NCBI RefSeq assembly: GCF_013371085.1
Contig: NZ_JABWCV010000006.1
Location: 62,001 to 126,000, forward strand
DNA length: 64,000 nucleotides
From: Vreelandella maris
Lineage (GTDB): Bacteria; Pseudomonadota; Gammaproteobacteria; Pseudomonadales; Halomonadaceae
Direction of reading: 5' to 3'
Made by a program: the position numbers and the translations under genes. Under the pieces are notes generated by a model that saw nothing but the letters and a program-made list of their open reading frames with translations, was not told the DNA's origin and made no database searches. Shown in pieces: positions 18,092 through 28,774 of this stretch. The number at the start of each line of letters is the position of its first letter. Position 1 is the stretch's first letter.

Positions 18092-18445
18092 ATGAGCGGT
18101 GCAGAAGCCTTTGTTCCAACCCCACTACTGCTCTCTGATAGCGCGCGCAAACGCATCAATGCGCTGATTGCAGAAGAGAATAACCCATCCCTGAAACTAC
18201 GGGTCTACGTGACCGGCGGCGGCTGTTCAGGTTTTCAATACGGCTTCGACTTTGCTGACAATGTCGCCGACGATGACACTGTGATTGAGTTCGGTGAGGC
18301 CGCGCTGGTCGTCGACCCCCTCTCTTACCAGTATCTGGTGGGCTCCACGGTCGACTACGAGGAAGGCTTAGCGGGCGCGCGTTTTCGCGTTCAAAATCCC
18401 AATGCCACCACCACCTGCGGCTGCGGCGCTTCCTTTATGGTCTAA
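18092..18445 (+). CDS. erpA: Iron-sulfur cluster insertion protein ErpA
   Basis: ErpA is a 117-residue A-type carrier that delivers Fe-S clusters to apoproteins such as the IspG/IspH enzymes. All three conserved cysteines are present, in [13 protein letters not shown] and TTCGCGASF at the C terminus. The ATG follows an RBS (GGGAGG). It is a single-gene unit following the repeat element. Confidence 0.96.
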   Translation: MSGAEAFVPTPLLLSDSARKRINALIAEENNPSLKLRVYVTGGGCSGFQYGFDFADNVADDDTVIEFGEAALVVDPLSYQYLVGSTVDYEEGLAGARFRVQNPNATTTCGCGASFMV

Positions 18446-18593
18446 ACAGCGTTGGCCCACGACGCTCCCCGTGACTTGACGCCCTGACGGTTTCTCGCCA
18501 AGGTTGATAGGTCAATAACGGCTAAAAAGGGTATTCGAACGCCATACATTGTTCGGAAACCCGCTACTAGCCACATAAAGCACGGGGAAACTT

Positions 18594-19370
18594 ATGAAAG
18601 TAGCACTACCACTCAGCCTAACCAAAACCACACTCGCTCTCGCACTGGGATTGGGCAGCGCCACTGCCGCCATGGCCCAAACGCCATCGGTGAACGTGGC
18701 CACTGACCCAAGCTTTGTGCCGTTTGAAATGATGGATCAAGAGACCGGCGAAATGGTCGGCTTCGATATGGATATCATCAACGAAGTCGCCGAACGTGCA
18801 GGCTTTGAAGTCAACCTGACAACCATGGAATTCTCCGGCATCATTCCCGCCGTGCAAACGGGTAGTCAAGAGATAGCCATCGCCGGTACCACCATCACTG
18901 ACGAGCGCTCTGAAGTCGTTGACTTCTCCGACCCCTACTACGATTCAGGTTTACGCATCATTGTCCGCGCCGATAACGACAGCGTCGAGACACTAGAAGA
19001 CCTCCAAGACCTCGCCGTCGGTACCAAAATTGGTTCCACCAGTTATGACTACCTTCAGCAAGAACTCGGCGAAGATGCTGACATCACCCCTTTCCCAGGG
19101 ACTGCCGACATGTACATGGCGCTGCTAGGCCGCAACGTCGACGCCGTGCTCTATGATGCCCCTAACGTCTCTTACTTCTCGCAAACTCGCGGTGAAGGCC
19201 GTACCAAGGTTGTTGGCCCTCTGTATGAAGGTCAGCAGTACGGCATCGTGTTCCACAAAGGCAGTGAGTGGGTAGAGCCGACTAACGAAGCGCTGGCCGC
19301 CATGCGCGAAGATGGCACCTACGATGAGATCTATACCAAGTGGTTTGGTGAAGCGCCTAGCGAAGAGTGA
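18594..19370 (+). CDS. Amino-acid ABC transporter periplasmic substrate-binding protein
   Basis: This is a 258-residue family 3 solute-binding protein. It has a signal peptide ([20 protein letters not shown], cleavage after MAQ region) and conserved features [40 protein letters not shown] and [13 protein letters not shown]. It binds a polar amino acid and passes it to the permease encoded next. Glutamine is the closest textbook match (GlnH-type), but specificity cannot be set from sequence. The C-terminal [13 protein letters not shown] is typical. Confidence 0.92.
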   Translation: MKVALPLSLTKTTLALALGLGSATAAMAQTPSVNVATDPSFVPFEMMDQETGEMVGFDMDIINEVAERAGFEVNLTTMEFSGIIPAVQTGSQEIAIAGTTITDERSEVVDFSDPYYDSGLRIIVRADNDSVETLEDLQDLAVGTKIGSTSYDYLQQELGEDADITPFPGTADMYMALLGRNVDAVLYDAPNVSYFSQTRGEGRTKVVGPLYEGQQYGIVFHKGSEWVEPTNEALAAMREDGTYDEIYTKWFGEAPSEE

Positions 19371-19488
19371 GTATAAAAGCTCTCTATTAGCGTAACGCTG
19401 TTACAGGGCCGGGTGGCCACAACCCCCGGCCCTGCTGCATTTCTCATGTGTTTTTTGTCATCTGCTTTTTTGTTTCAGGAGTCTACGC

Positions 19489-20160
19489 GTGGACGTCAAT
19501 TTTCAGTTTGATTGGTCGGCAGCGTTTGGGTCTATCCCTTACCTGCTGCCGGGTATTCCCTGGACGCTGCTTATCTCGTTTGGCGGTCTCGCCATCGGAT
19601 TCTTTATCGGAATATTCTTTGGCCTATTACGTATTAGCCGCCTGCGTTGGCTACGCTGGCCGGCCATCGTTTACGTCGAAGTATTTCGCGGCACGCCTAT
19701 CCTGGTACAAGTACTGTTTATTTTTTACGGCTTGCCGCAACTATTAGGTAGCCCAATTAACGCGCTGGTCGCCGGTATTGCTGCGATCGCGGTTAATTCC
19801 GGTGCTTACATTTCAGAAATTGTGCGCGGCGGTGTGCAATCAATTGAACGCGGCCAGGGTGAAGCATCACTCTCCCTAGGGCTCTCCCGCACTCAAGCAT
19901 TTCGCTACGTTATCTGGCCCCAGGCGTTTCGGCGCATGATTCCTCCCCTCGGTAACCAGGGCATCATCAGCATCAAAGACACCTCACTGTTTTCAGTGAT
20001 AGGCGTCGGTGAGCTAGTGCGTCAGGGGCAGATCTATATCGCCACCACCTTTACGGCGCTTGAGGTCTACTTCATGGTCGCCCTGATGTACCTGGCAATC
20101 ACCTGGACTCTCTCCATCATCCTGCGTCAACTCGAGCGCAGAGGCCTGGCCGGACAATAA
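19489..20160 (+). CDS. Amino-acid ABC transporter permease (HisM/GlnP family)
   Basis: This 223-residue inner-membrane permease has about five hydrophobic segments. The ATPase-coupling EAA loop is visible ([20 protein letters not shown]). The N-terminal region contains [19 protein letters not shown], diagnostic of polar amino-acid permeases. The GTG start has AGGAG 7 bp upstream. It lies between the binding protein and the ATPase genes. Confidence 0.94.
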   Translation: MDVNFQFDWSAAFGSIPYLLPGIPWTLLISFGGLAIGFFIGIFFGLLRISRLRWLRWPAIVYVEVFRGTPILVQVLFIFYGLPQLLGSPINALVAGIAAIAVNSGAYISEIVRGGVQSIERGQGEASLSLGLSRTQAFRYVIWPQAFRRMIPPLGNQGIISIKDTSLFSVIGVGELVRQGQIYIATTFTALEVYFMVALMYLAITWTLSIILRQLERRGLAGQ

Positions 20161-20171
20161 GGACACGCGCA

Positions 20172-20942
20172 ATGAGCGAGACAATGAGCAACACAACGCA
20201 ACCAATTGTGCGTATGCAGCAGCTCAATAAACACTTTGGCAGTCTGCACGTACTCAACGATATTGATCTGACGATTGTGCCTGGTGAAGTGGTGGTGATT
20301 ATCGGTGCCAGTGGCTCAGGCAAATCCACACTAATTCGCTGTATTAACGGCTTGGAAGAGTTTCAGTCCGGCAGTCTGGTGGTCGACAGCAACGAACTAT
20401 TACCGCACGGCAAGAGCACTAAAGCGCTGCAAACCATCCGTACCGAAGTGGGTATGGTGTTTCAGCAATTCAATCTCTTTCCCCATCTCAGCGTGATCGA
20501 TAATGTCACTCTGGCGCCGATGAAAGTGCGTGGTTTAAGCCGTGACGACGCAGTCAGCAACGCCAAACGCTTGCTTGACCGGGTAGGTATCGCCGACCAG
20601 GCCGACAAGTACCCCAGCCAGCTCTCAGGCGGTCAACAGCAGCGCGTCGCACTCGCCCGCGCCCTGGCGATGGAACCCCGCCTGATGCTGTTTGACGAGC
20701 CCACATCGGCGCTTGACCCGGAAATGATCGGCGAAGTGCTGGATGCCATGCGCGAGCTGGCCAAAGAGGGCATGACCATGGTGATTGTCACCCATGAAAT
20801 GGGCTTTGCCCGCGAGGTCGCCGACCGGGTGATTTTTATCCATAAAGGCGAGATTACAGAGCAGGGCCACCCTGAAAAACTGTTCGATTCTCCTCAACAC
20901 GAACGTACTCAATCCTTCCTTGCTCGCGTACTCAAACATTAA
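20172..20942 (+). CDS. Amino-acid ABC transporter ATP-binding protein (GlnQ-like)
   Basis: This 256-residue ATPase shows Walker [10 protein letters not shown] (about residue 44), Q-loop FQQFNLFPH, signature LSGGQQQR and Walker [15 protein letters not shown], with the switch His in IVTHEMGFA. The 30-residue N-terminal extension before the ABC domain is short. It starts 11 bp after the permease stop and ends the operon, followed by a terminator. Confidence 0.95.
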   Translation: MSETMSNTTQPIVRMQQLNKHFGSLHVLNDIDLTIVPGEVVVIIGASGSGKSTLIRCINGLEEFQSGSLVVDSNELLPHGKSTKALQTIRTEVGMVFQQFNLFPHLSVIDNVTLAPMKVRGLSRDDAVSNAKRLLDRVGIADQADKYPSQLSGGQQQRVALARALAMEPRLMLFDEPTSALDPEMIGEVLDAMRELAKEGMTMVIVTHEMGFAREVADRVIFIHKGEITEQGHPEKLFDSPQHERTQSFLARVLKH

Positions 20943-21002
20943 ATTGAGCCCTTTTTACGCGTTAAAATAACCGCTAATTTGCTCTGAATTACGCTTTTTT
21001 AC

Positions 21003-21031
21003 TGGCCTGTCGACACGACAGGCCATTTTTT
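21003..21031 (+). terminator. Terminator after the amino-acid ABC operon
   Basis: The hairpin TGGCCTGTC-GACAC-GACAGGCCA is followed by TTTTTTT. It also bounds the origin region on its left. Confidence 0.93.
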
Positions 21032-21440
21032 TGCCTGTGGATAAACTTTTTTTACATTGATCGGTTTTATCTCCGTAAGGCCTACCATGTACGTCGCTTA
21101 GCGTTAGCTCCACATTGATCGGTGGTTGTTCACAGGTGCGGTAACAACCCAGGTACTGGCCGGTGGATAAGCCGTGCTTTATTGAAACTGTGGATAAAGC
21201 ACTATTCCATCCACAGGCTTAGCACCCCTTCTACCCAGGCACTCCCGCCTTCAAACATGTAGAAGTCAACAATATAAGAGCATGAAATTATTAAGAATAA
21301 ATCGCTTATGCACAGAAATTGTCCACACTAGTAATTACAACATTTACAGAACTTCTCTTATTTTATATTTATGTTGTTATTAATAACGGAGGGTTGGTGA
21401 TTTGGGATGTGGAAAAACCTGACGGTTACCCACAGGGGGT
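21032..21440. other. Probable chromosomal replication origin (oriC) upstream of mnmG
   Basis: A 400-bp gene-free stretch carries many DnaA boxes. Perfect matches to TTATNCACA (either strand) lie at 21036-21044, 21189-21197 and 21306-21314. One-mismatch copies lie at 21126-21134, 21162-21170, 21319-21327, 21408-21416 and 21426-21434. AT-rich DNA at 21270-21305 and 21340-21385 could be the unwinding element. Placement beside mnmG (gidA), rsmG and parAB matches known gammaproteobacterial origins. dnaA itself is not in the window. Confidence 0.85.
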
Positions 21441-21533
21441 TTATACTTGCCGGCTCATTGATCTAAGGTGGCCATGTTTGAGAACTGCACTGGCCACATC
21501 ATCCGTGCCGAAAGGCGCAAGACGAGGTGCCTC

Positions 21534-23438
21534 TTGAATTATCCCGACCGCTTTGACGTGATTGTCATCGGCGGTGGCCATGCGGGAACTGAAGCCGCAT
21601 TGGCCTCTGCTCGTATGGGCTGTCAGACCCTGCTGCTCACCCACAACATCGAAACCCTGGGCCAAATGTCGTGTAACCCCGCGATTGGCGGCATCGGCAA
21701 AAGCCATTTGGTTAAGGAAATCGATGCGCTGGGCGGCGCCATGGGGCTTGCCACGGATTTAGGTGGCATCCAGTTTCGCGTGCTCAATGCCCGCAAAGGG
21801 CCTGCCGTTCGGGCAACCCGTGCCCAGGCTGACCGCATCCGCTATAAATCCGCTATCCGCGGTATGCTGGAAAACCAGCCCAACTTGACGATCTTCCAGC
21901 AGGCTGCTGGTGATCTCATTGTGGATAACGACACCGTGCGTGGCGTTGTCACGGAAACCGGTATTCGCTTCCATGCTGAAAGTGTCGTGCTGTGTACCGG
22001 CACATTTTTGGGTGGTGTGATTCACATTGGCTTGGATCAAAGCAAGGGTGGTCGAGCAGGTGATCCGCCTTCCAACGCACTGGCCGAACGGCTGCGTGCG
22101 CTGCCATTTCGTGTCGATCGGCTGAAAACCGGCACACCGCCGCGTATTAATGCCAAAACCGTGGATTTTTCCCAGTTGGAAGAACAACCCGGTGACAGCC
22201 CTACACCGGTCATGTCCTACATGGGGTCACGGGAAATGCACCCTCGGCAGGTGAGTTGCCACATTGCTCACACCAATCAGCAAACCCACGATCTGATTCT
22301 GGCGAACCTTGATCGCTCGCCGATGTACTCCGGTGTGATCGAAGGAATTGGGCCGCGTTATTGCCCATCGATCGAAGACAAGGTTCATCGCTTTGCCGAT
22401 AAATCCAGCCATCAGGTGTTCATCGAACCCGAAGGCCTGGATACCCACGAGCTTTACCCCAACGGTATCTCGACCTCGCTGCCGTTTGACGTGCAGATTC
22501 AAGTCGTGCGTACGATCAAAGGCCTGGAAAATGCCCATATCACCCGGCCTGGCTATGCTATCGAGTACGACTTTTTTGATCCGCGAGACTTAAAACACTC
22601 GCTGGAAACAAAATTTATCCACAACCTGTTTTTCGCTGGTCAGATTAACGGCACCACTGGTTACGAAGAAGCCGGTGCTCAAGGTTTGCTAGCAGGCTTG
22701 AATGCCGCACGCCGCGCTCAAGAGCTAGACGCTTGGTATCCCCGCCGCGATGAAGCCTATCTCGGCGTACTGGTCGACGACCTGATCACCATGGGTACCA
22801 AAGAGCCGTACCGCATGTTTACCTCGCGGGCGGAATACCGCTTGCTGCTGCGTGAAGACAATGCAGATTTGCGCTTAACCGAAGCTGGCCGCGAATTAGG
22901 CCTCGTCAATGACGAACGCTGGGCCGCGTTTAGTCAAAAGCGCGAAGCCATTGAGCAAGAGAGCGCACGTCTGGACACCATTTGGATCCAGCCAGGTAGC
23001 CCGGCTGCGGCACAGGTGGCGGAAACTACCGGTGCGGTGCTCACGCGTGAATATCGTCTGAGTGACTTGCTTAAACGTCCTGAGCTGAACTATAGCGATT
23101 TGGCCAATCTACCCGGCATCGAAGGCACGCTGGTTACCGATCCAGCGGTTGCCGAACAGGTGCAAATCCAGGCCAAGTATCAAGGCTATATTGATCGCCA
23201 GCAGGATGAGATTGACAAGCTAAAACGCCATGAAGGAACGGTGCTGCCTGCCGAGCTGGACTATTTGAAAATAGAGGGGCTATCCATCGAAATTCGCCAA
23301 AAGCTGGCTGAAGCACGGCCGGAAACGCTTGCTCATGCGGCGCGTATCTCGGGTGTCACGCCAGCGGCTGTGTCTATTTTGCTGGTGCATCTGAAAAAGC
23401 GCCGGTTAGTCGCCGCGGCAGAGGTAGTTAACGGATGA
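21534..23438 (+). CDS. mnmG: tRNA uridine-5-carboxymethylaminomethyl(34) synthesis enzyme MnmG
   Basis: MnmG is the FAD-dependent partner of MnmE. I place the start at TTG 21534, giving [20 protein letters not shown] at the N terminus, the usual position of the FAD-binding GGGHAG; GAGGTG lies about 5 bp upstream. An upstream GTG (21468) would add 22 residues unlike the family. The 634-residue protein has the motif [15 protein letters not shown] and the C-terminal helical domain. It heads the mnmG-rsmG-parA-parB cluster. Confidence 0.95.
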   Translation: MNYPDRFDVIVIGGGHAGTEAALASARMGCQTLLLTHNIETLGQMSCNPAIGGIGKSHLVKEIDALGGAMGLATDLGGIQFRVLNARKGPAVRATRAQADRIRYKSAIRGMLENQPNLTIFQQAAGDLIVDNDTVRGVVTETGIRFHAESVVLCTGTFLGGVIHIGLDQSKGGRAGDPPSNALAERLRALPFRVDRLKTGTPPRINAKTVDFSQLEEQPGDSPTPVMSYMGSREMHPRQVSCHIAHTNQQTHDLILANLDRSPMYSGVIEGIGPRYCPSIEDKVHRFADKSSHQVFIEPEGLDTHELYPNGISTSLPFDVQIQVVRTIKGLENAHITRPGYAIEYDFFDPRDLKHSLETKFIHNLFFAGQINGTTGYEEAGAQGLLAGLNAARRAQELDAWYPRRDEAYLGVLVDDLITMGTKEPYRMFTSRAEYRLLLREDNADLRLTEAGRELGLVNDERWAAFSQKREAIEQESARLDTIWIQPGSPAAAQVAETTGAVLTREYRLSDLLKRPELNYSDLANLPGIEGTLVTDPAVAEQVQIQAKYQGYIDRQQDEIDKLKRHEGTVLPAELDYLKIEGLSIEIRQKLAEARPETLAHAARISGVTPAAVSILLVHLKKRRLVAAAEVVNG

Positions 23439-24094
23439 GTTCGTTGAACCCACTGTTAAAAACTCTGCCTGCAAGCGTTGCGCTACGTCTCGACCAAGGG
23501 CTTAGCCAGTTGGCTATCAGCGTTGACGACCATCAGCGCGAGCAACTGCTAGGCTTATTGGCACTGTTGCACAAGTGGAACCGGGCTTATAACCTCACAG
23601 CGGTGCGCGATGTAGACGAAATGGTGTCGCGCCATGTGCTGGACAGCGCCGTAGTACTGCCCTATGTGCAAGGGCCGCGGCTGTTGGATGTGGGGGCGGG
23701 CCCAGGTTTACCCGGTTTAGTGTTGGCTATTTTGGCCCCCCAACTAGACGTCACGTTGCTGGACAGCAATGGCAAAAAAGTCCGTTTTCAGCGCCAAGCG
23801 GTAATGGAGCTTGGTCTTAAAAACGTAACGCCTGTTCAGGCGCGGGTAGAGCAGTTTCAAGCCGCCACGTTTGATCAGGTGATTTCGAGAGCGTTTGCCA
23901 GCTTGGTGGATTTTGTCACCTTGACTCGCCAGTTACCGAGTGCCGATGGTCAATGGCTGGCCATGAAAGGACCGGGCGCTGACGATGAGTTACGCGAATT
24001 GCCTGCCGGTATTTGTTTACATAAGCGTCACCTGCTGGAAGTGCCTTTTGAAACGGCCCAGCGGCAGTTATTAATCTTGAAAGCTGAATGTTGA
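23435..24094 (+). CDS. rsmG: 16S rRNA (guanine(527)-N7)-methyltransferase RsmG
   Basis: RsmG methylates G527 of 16S rRNA. The 219-residue SAM-dependent enzyme shows [30 protein letters not shown] (SAM-binding loop) and [12 protein letters not shown]. Its ATG overlaps the mnmG stop by 4 bp, so translation is coupled. Confidence 0.96.
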   Translation: MSSLNPLLKTLPASVALRLDQGLSQLAISVDDHQREQLLGLLALLHKWNRAYNLTAVRDVDEMVSRHVLDSAVVLPYVQGPRLLDVGAGPGLPGLVLAILAPQLDVTLLDSNGKKVRFQRQAVMELGLKNVTPVQARVEQFQAATFDQVISRAFASLVDFVTLTRQLPSADGQWLAMKGPGADDELRELPAGICLHKRHLLEVPFETAQRQLLILKAEC

Positions 24095-24121
24095 TTCTGA
24101 CCCCAGGAAGGAGTTGAGTAA

Positions 24122-24889
24122 GTGAGCCAGATCATTGCCCTGACCAACCAAAAAGGCGGTGTGGGCAAGACCACCTCAGCCGTTAACCTGGCGGCTAGCC
24201 TCGCTGGACTCGATCGTCGCGTGCTGCTGGTGGATCTTGACCCTCAAGGCCATGCCAGCATGGGCAGCGGCATCGATAAATACGAGCTCGACAAAAGCGT
24301 GCTGGATGTACTGCTAGGTGAAGCAACGGCTGCTGAGACCATCGTTAAAGACCTGGCGGTAAAGTATGACGTTCTGCCGGGTAACGGTGATCTCACTGCC
24401 GCCGAAGTCGAGCTATTGGATCGCGAGAAAAGTGAAAGCTGCTTAACCACCGCGCTTGCCTCGGTCTCCAGTGAGTACGATGTGGTGCTTATTGACTGCC
24501 CACCCTCGTTGAACATGCTCACCGTGAATGCGTTAACGGCTTCTGATAGCGTATTGATCCCTCTACAGTGTGAATTCTATGCCCTGGAAGGGTTATCAGC
24601 ACTGCTCGATACCGTTGAACAGATTAAGCAAAATGTGAATCCTGACCTAGCGATTGCAGGTATTTTGCGCACCATGTACGACAAGCGCACCAGCTTAACG
24701 CGGGAAGTGGATAAGCAACTGCGTGACTACTTTGGCGACATGCTGTTAAAAACCACCATACCCCGCAACGTAAAAGTTGCCGAAGCACCAAGTCACGGGT
24801 TACCCGTGACGCAATATGCCCGGTTCTCCCGGGGTAGCCAGGCCTATCGTGTGTTGGCGAAAGAGATGATTCGTCGTCTTTCACTATAA
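24122..24889 (+). CDS. parA: Chromosome partitioning ATPase ParA (Soj)
   Basis: This 255-residue P-loop ATPase of the MinD/ParA type has the deviant Walker A NQKGGVGKTTSAVNLAASLA at the N terminus, the A' motif LLVDLDPQGHASMGSG, and Walker B VVLIDCPPSLNML. It has no N-terminal HTH, so it is a chromosomal ParA. It starts with GTG after a GGAAGGAG ribosome site and acts with ParB encoded next. Confidence 0.96.
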   Translation: MSQIIALTNQKGGVGKTTSAVNLAASLAGLDRRVLLVDLDPQGHASMGSGIDKYELDKSVLDVLLGEATAAETIVKDLAVKYDVLPGNGDLTAAEVELLDREKSESCLTTALASVSSEYDVVLIDCPPSLNMLTVNALTASDSVLIPLQCEFYALEGLSALLDTVEQIKQNVNPDLAIAGILRTMYDKRTSLTREVDKQLRDYFGDMLLKTTIPRNVKVAEAPSHGLPVTQYARFSRGSQAYRVLAKEMIRRLSL

Positions 24890-24950
24890 CCACTCTTCAC
24901 TTCAACTCTTCAATTCAAAAAAGGGGCGCTGAAAAAATGAGGGAAAGCGA

Positions 24951-25880
24951 ATGACGCGTAAACCCGCGCTGGGACGTGGCCTGGATGCTCTGATTGGTGC
25001 CGGTGCCCGTCGCCGTGACAGCCTAGAACTTGCAGGTAGCGGCACCCCGTTGGAGCTTTCTGACGCCGCGCGTAGCGCCGCGGCTGAAGATGTTACCGAA
25101 GATCGCCTTGAGCGCCTCCCGTTAGGACAACTAACGCGGGGTAAATATCAGCCGCGCCGCGATATTCAGCCTGAAGCGTTAGAAGAGCTGGCAGATTCTA
25201 TTCGCGCCCAGGGCGTTATGCAGCCTATCGTGGTGCGCCCGATCGGCGTCGACCGCTACGAAATTATTGCCGGTGAGCGCCGCTGGCGTGCCGCACAGCT
25301 GGCTGAGCTGGACGTTATTCCGGCCGTTATTCGCGATGTCAGCGATGAAGTCGCTTTGGCACTGGCGTTAATCGAAAACATTCAGCGTGAAAATCTAAAC
25401 GCTATTGAAGAAGCCATGGCACTCAAGCGCCTTGGTGAAGAGTTCGAGCTTACTCAGCAGCAAATAGCCGACGCGGTGGGTAAATCGCGCACTCAAGTGG
25501 CTAATCTGCTGCGCCTGCTGGCGCTAGATCCCGAAGTACAAACCCTGCTTGAACGTGGCGATTTGGATATGGGCCATGCGCGGGCGTTGCTAACGTTAAA
25601 TAGCGCCCAGCAGCGGCAAGTGGCCCATGAAGTGGTCAATAACGACATGACCGTTCGGGCAACCGAAGCGCTGGTGAAAAAAGTGCAGACCAGCCAAGCG
25701 CCCATCAAAACGCCTAGCCGTCCAAACAAACAGCCCGATGTGGCAAAACTGGAAACCCATCTTGGCGAGTTACTTGGCGCGCCCGTCTCTATTGATCATG
25801 GCCAAAAAGGCAAAGGTAAATTAACGATTCGCTATACCAGCCTGGAAGAATTGGATGGAATCTTAAATCATATTAAATAG
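24951..25880 (+). CDS. parB: Chromosome partitioning protein ParB (Spo0J)
   Basis: ParB is a 309-residue CTPase that binds parS sites. It starts MTRKPALGRGLDALIG. The arginine-rich Box II is GERRWRAAQLAELDVIP, Box III is ALIENIQRENLNAIEEA, an HTH follows (LTQQQIADAVGKSRTQVANL), and the C-terminal dimer domain ends the protein. I found no perfect parS 16-mer in the window. Confidence 0.96.
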   Translation: MTRKPALGRGLDALIGAGARRRDSLELAGSGTPLELSDAARSAAAEDVTEDRLERLPLGQLTRGKYQPRRDIQPEALEELADSIRAQGVMQPIVVRPIGVDRYEIIAGERRWRAAQLAELDVIPAVIRDVSDEVALALALIENIQRENLNAIEEAMALKRLGEEFELTQQQIADAVGKSRTQVANLLRLLALDPEVQTLLERGDLDMGHARALLTLNSAQQRQVAHEVVNNDMTVRATEALVKKVQTSQAPIKTPSRPNKQPDVAKLETHLGELLGAPVSIDHGQKGKGKLTIRYTSLEELDGILNHIK

Positions 25881-25971
25881 CAGGCTATTCAATATCGCGT
25901 AAGAAGTAACCACGTTTTCCCTCTTTGGTCGCAAATCGACCCCTTAACGAGCAAAATCGGTGCGACTTCGG

Positions 25972-26000
25972 TTGAAGGTGTGATAGCGCTTCCCTATAAT
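25972..26000 (+). promoter_or_regulatory. Sigma70-type promoter of the atp operon
   Basis: TTGAAG (25972-25977), a 17-bp spacer and a perfect TATAAT (25995-26000) lie 124 bp before atpI, in the gene-free stretch after parB. Spacing and hexamers are near ideal, consistent with strong constitutive expression of ATP synthase. Confidence 0.8.
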
Positions 26001-26123
26001 CGCGCAAGATTTGTGCAGGTTGCCTGTGATTGTCTAGGAATACGCTTGTCGAGATATAACGATTTTTATGTAAACGCTGGGTATTTTTTCAGAGCGCTAT
26101 GTCAGAGAGCTATTTAGAAAGCT

Positions 26124-26519
26124 ATGCAGCGATACGAAACCCAGCGGCGAAGAGCCTATATCGTTCGACTTACCATCGCGCAGTTGATCGTTACATTCGT
26201 GGGCATGTTGCTTGGCTACATACTCGGGCAAGCGGAAGGTTTGCTATCTGTATTGCTGGGAGCCTTAGTCGCGCTTTTGCCCCACGCGTTTTTTATTCAG
26301 CGAATGGGTATTTTTCACGCCAAGCGCCGAACACGAGGAGCTATTCACTTATTTCGTGCTGAAGCAGGCAAGTTTGGTTTGACGGTGGCACTGTTTGTTG
26401 CAGTGTTTGTAGTAGCGCCCCCCTCAAACCCCGCTTTATTTTTTTACGCTTACGTCGCGGTTGTTCTAACGCATTGGCTCACGCCCTGGTTAATGCCTAG
26501 AGATCGCACAACTAATTGA
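26124..26519 (+). CDS. atpI: ATP synthase subunit I
   Basis: AtpI is a small membrane protein of the ATP synthase operon, thought to assist c-ring assembly. The 131-residue product has four hydrophobic segments (VRLTIAQLIVTFVGMLLGYI, LLSVLLGALVALLPHAFF, LTVALFVAVFVVAP, AYVAVVLTHWLTPWL). It is first in the atp operon and ends 12 bp before atpB. Weakly conserved in sequence, it is identified mainly by position and topology. Confidence 0.92.
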   Translation: MQRYETQRRRAYIVRLTIAQLIVTFVGMLLGYILGQAEGLLSVLLGALVALLPHAFFIQRMGIFHAKRRTRGAIHLFRAEAGKFGLTVALFVAVFVVAPPSNPALFFYAYVAVVLTHWLTPWLMPRDRTTN

Positions 26520-27359
<840 letters not shown>

Positions 27360-27417
27360 CCCGAGCAATGCTTGCAACACATTAACCCTTAACCTCAACC
27401 CTCGACCTTAAACTTGA

Positions 27418-27663
<246 letters not shown>

Positions 27664-27674
27664 TGACAGCTCAG

Positions 27675-27697
27675 CCGAGCGTTAAACGCTCGGTTTT
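27675..27697 (+). other. Intra-operon hairpin between atpE and atpF
   Basis: The 9-bp stem CCGAGCGTT / AACGCTCGG, followed by TTTTG, lies 12 bp after the atpE stop. It resembles a weak terminator or mRNA 3'-end stabiliser, which could raise subunit c relative to b. Confidence 0.6.
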
Positions 27698-27739
27698 GTT
27701 TCACTCCGGTCGCCACGAACTTGTCAGAGGTACATTCCT

Positions 27740-28210
27740 GTGAATATCAACATGACGCTAATCGGGCAGACGATCGCCTTCGCGATCTTTGTCTGGTTTT
27801 GCTTAAAGTATGTGTGGCCTCCGATCAGCAACGCGCTTCATGAGCGTCAGAAAAAAATTGCTGATGGCTTGGACGCAGCCAGCCGCGCTAACCGCGACCT
27901 TGAGCTTGCTCAAGAGCGGGCGGAACAAACGCTGCGTGAAAGCAAGGAGCAAGCTTCTCAAATTCTTGAGCAGGCCAATAAGCGCTCTGCCCAGATAGTT
28001 GAAGAAGCCCGCGAACAGGCCCGCGCCGAAGGCGAACGCCTTGTAGCGAGCGCACGTTCCGAGATTGAGCAAGAAGTGAATCGCGCTAAAGATGAACTTC
28101 GTGCCCAGGTCTCTTATCTCGCCGTTATGGGTGCCGAGCGTGTTCTTGAAGCGTCGGTCGACGAACAAGCCCATCGCAAGTTACTTGATGAGCTTGCTGC
28201 TGAACTGTAA
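27740..28210 (+). CDS. atpF: F1Fo ATP synthase subunit b
   Basis: Subunit b is the peripheral stalk. The 156-residue product has one N-terminal membrane helix ([20 protein letters not shown]), then a long charged coiled coil. Length matches E. coli AtpF (156). Start is GTG at 27740, followed by MTLIGQ. It ends 11 bp before atpH. Confidence 0.96.
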   Translation: MNINMTLIGQTIAFAIFVWFCLKYVWPPISNALHERQKKIADGLDAASRANRDLELAQERAEQTLRESKEQASQILEQANKRSAQIVEEAREQARAEGERLVASARSEIEQEVNRAKDELRAQVSYLAVMGAERVLEASVDEQAHRKLLDELAAEL

Positions 28211-28221
28211 GGAGGTGAATC

Positions 28222-28758
28222 ATGGCGGAACTACTGACCGTCGCTCGTCCTTACGCTAAGGCAGCGTTTGAATACGCGCGTGATCATGAGGCGCTTGATA
28301 GCTGGTCACAAGCGCTGAGTTTTTTAAGCTTTGCGGTAGCAGACGTTAACGTTCGCCATCGGTTAAGCAGTCCAAAACTAGACAGCGACCAAAAAGTGTC
28401 GCTGCTTGTTGAGCTGATTCCTGAGCAACAAGATGACGCTTTACAGCGGTTTTTGACTGTCCTGGCTGACCAAAGTCGCCTGATGGCGCTGGCATCGATT
28501 GCTGAACAGTTCGAGCACCTGCGTGCCGAACACGAGCAGCGGGTTGAAGTGAATGTCACTTCTGCTTATCAGCTAGATAGCGAGCAAGAAACGAAGCTAG
28601 CGAACGCGCTTAAAAAACGTCTGAATCGCGAAATCTCTATTACTACTCAAGTGGACAAGTCGCTGATTGGCGGTGTCATCCTACGTGCTGGCGATACCGT
28701 TATTGACGGGTCGGTCCGTGGTCGATTGAACCGTCTTTCTGACGCGCTAACCGCTTGA
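28222..28758 (+). CDS. atpH: F1Fo ATP synthase subunit delta
   Basis: Subunit delta joins F1 to the b-dimer stalk. The 178-residue protein starts [19 protein letters not shown] and carries the C-terminal motif [21 protein letters not shown] strong AAGGAGGTGAATC ribosome site precedes it. Confidence 0.96.
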   Translation: MAELLTVARPYAKAAFEYARDHEALDSWSQALSFLSFAVADVNVRHRLSSPKLDSDQKVSLLVELIPEQQDDALQRFLTVLADQSRLMALASIAEQFEHLRAEHEQRVEVNVTSAYQLDSEQETKLANALKKRLNREISITTQVDKSLIGGVILRAGDTVIDGSVRGRLNRLSDALTA

Positions 28759-28774
28759 GTCTGAGGGACATGGC

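Noticed and set aside
21468..21533. Longer MnmG N terminus from GTG 21468
   Set aside because: The added 22 residues do not fit the family, the upstream RBS is poor, and TTG 21534 gives the standard start with a GAGGTG site.
23566..23586. Sequence around TGTTGCACAAGTGG as a parS site
   Set aside because: It shares only the left half of the TGTTNCACGTGAAACA consensus, and the right half fails. No other close match was seen in the window.
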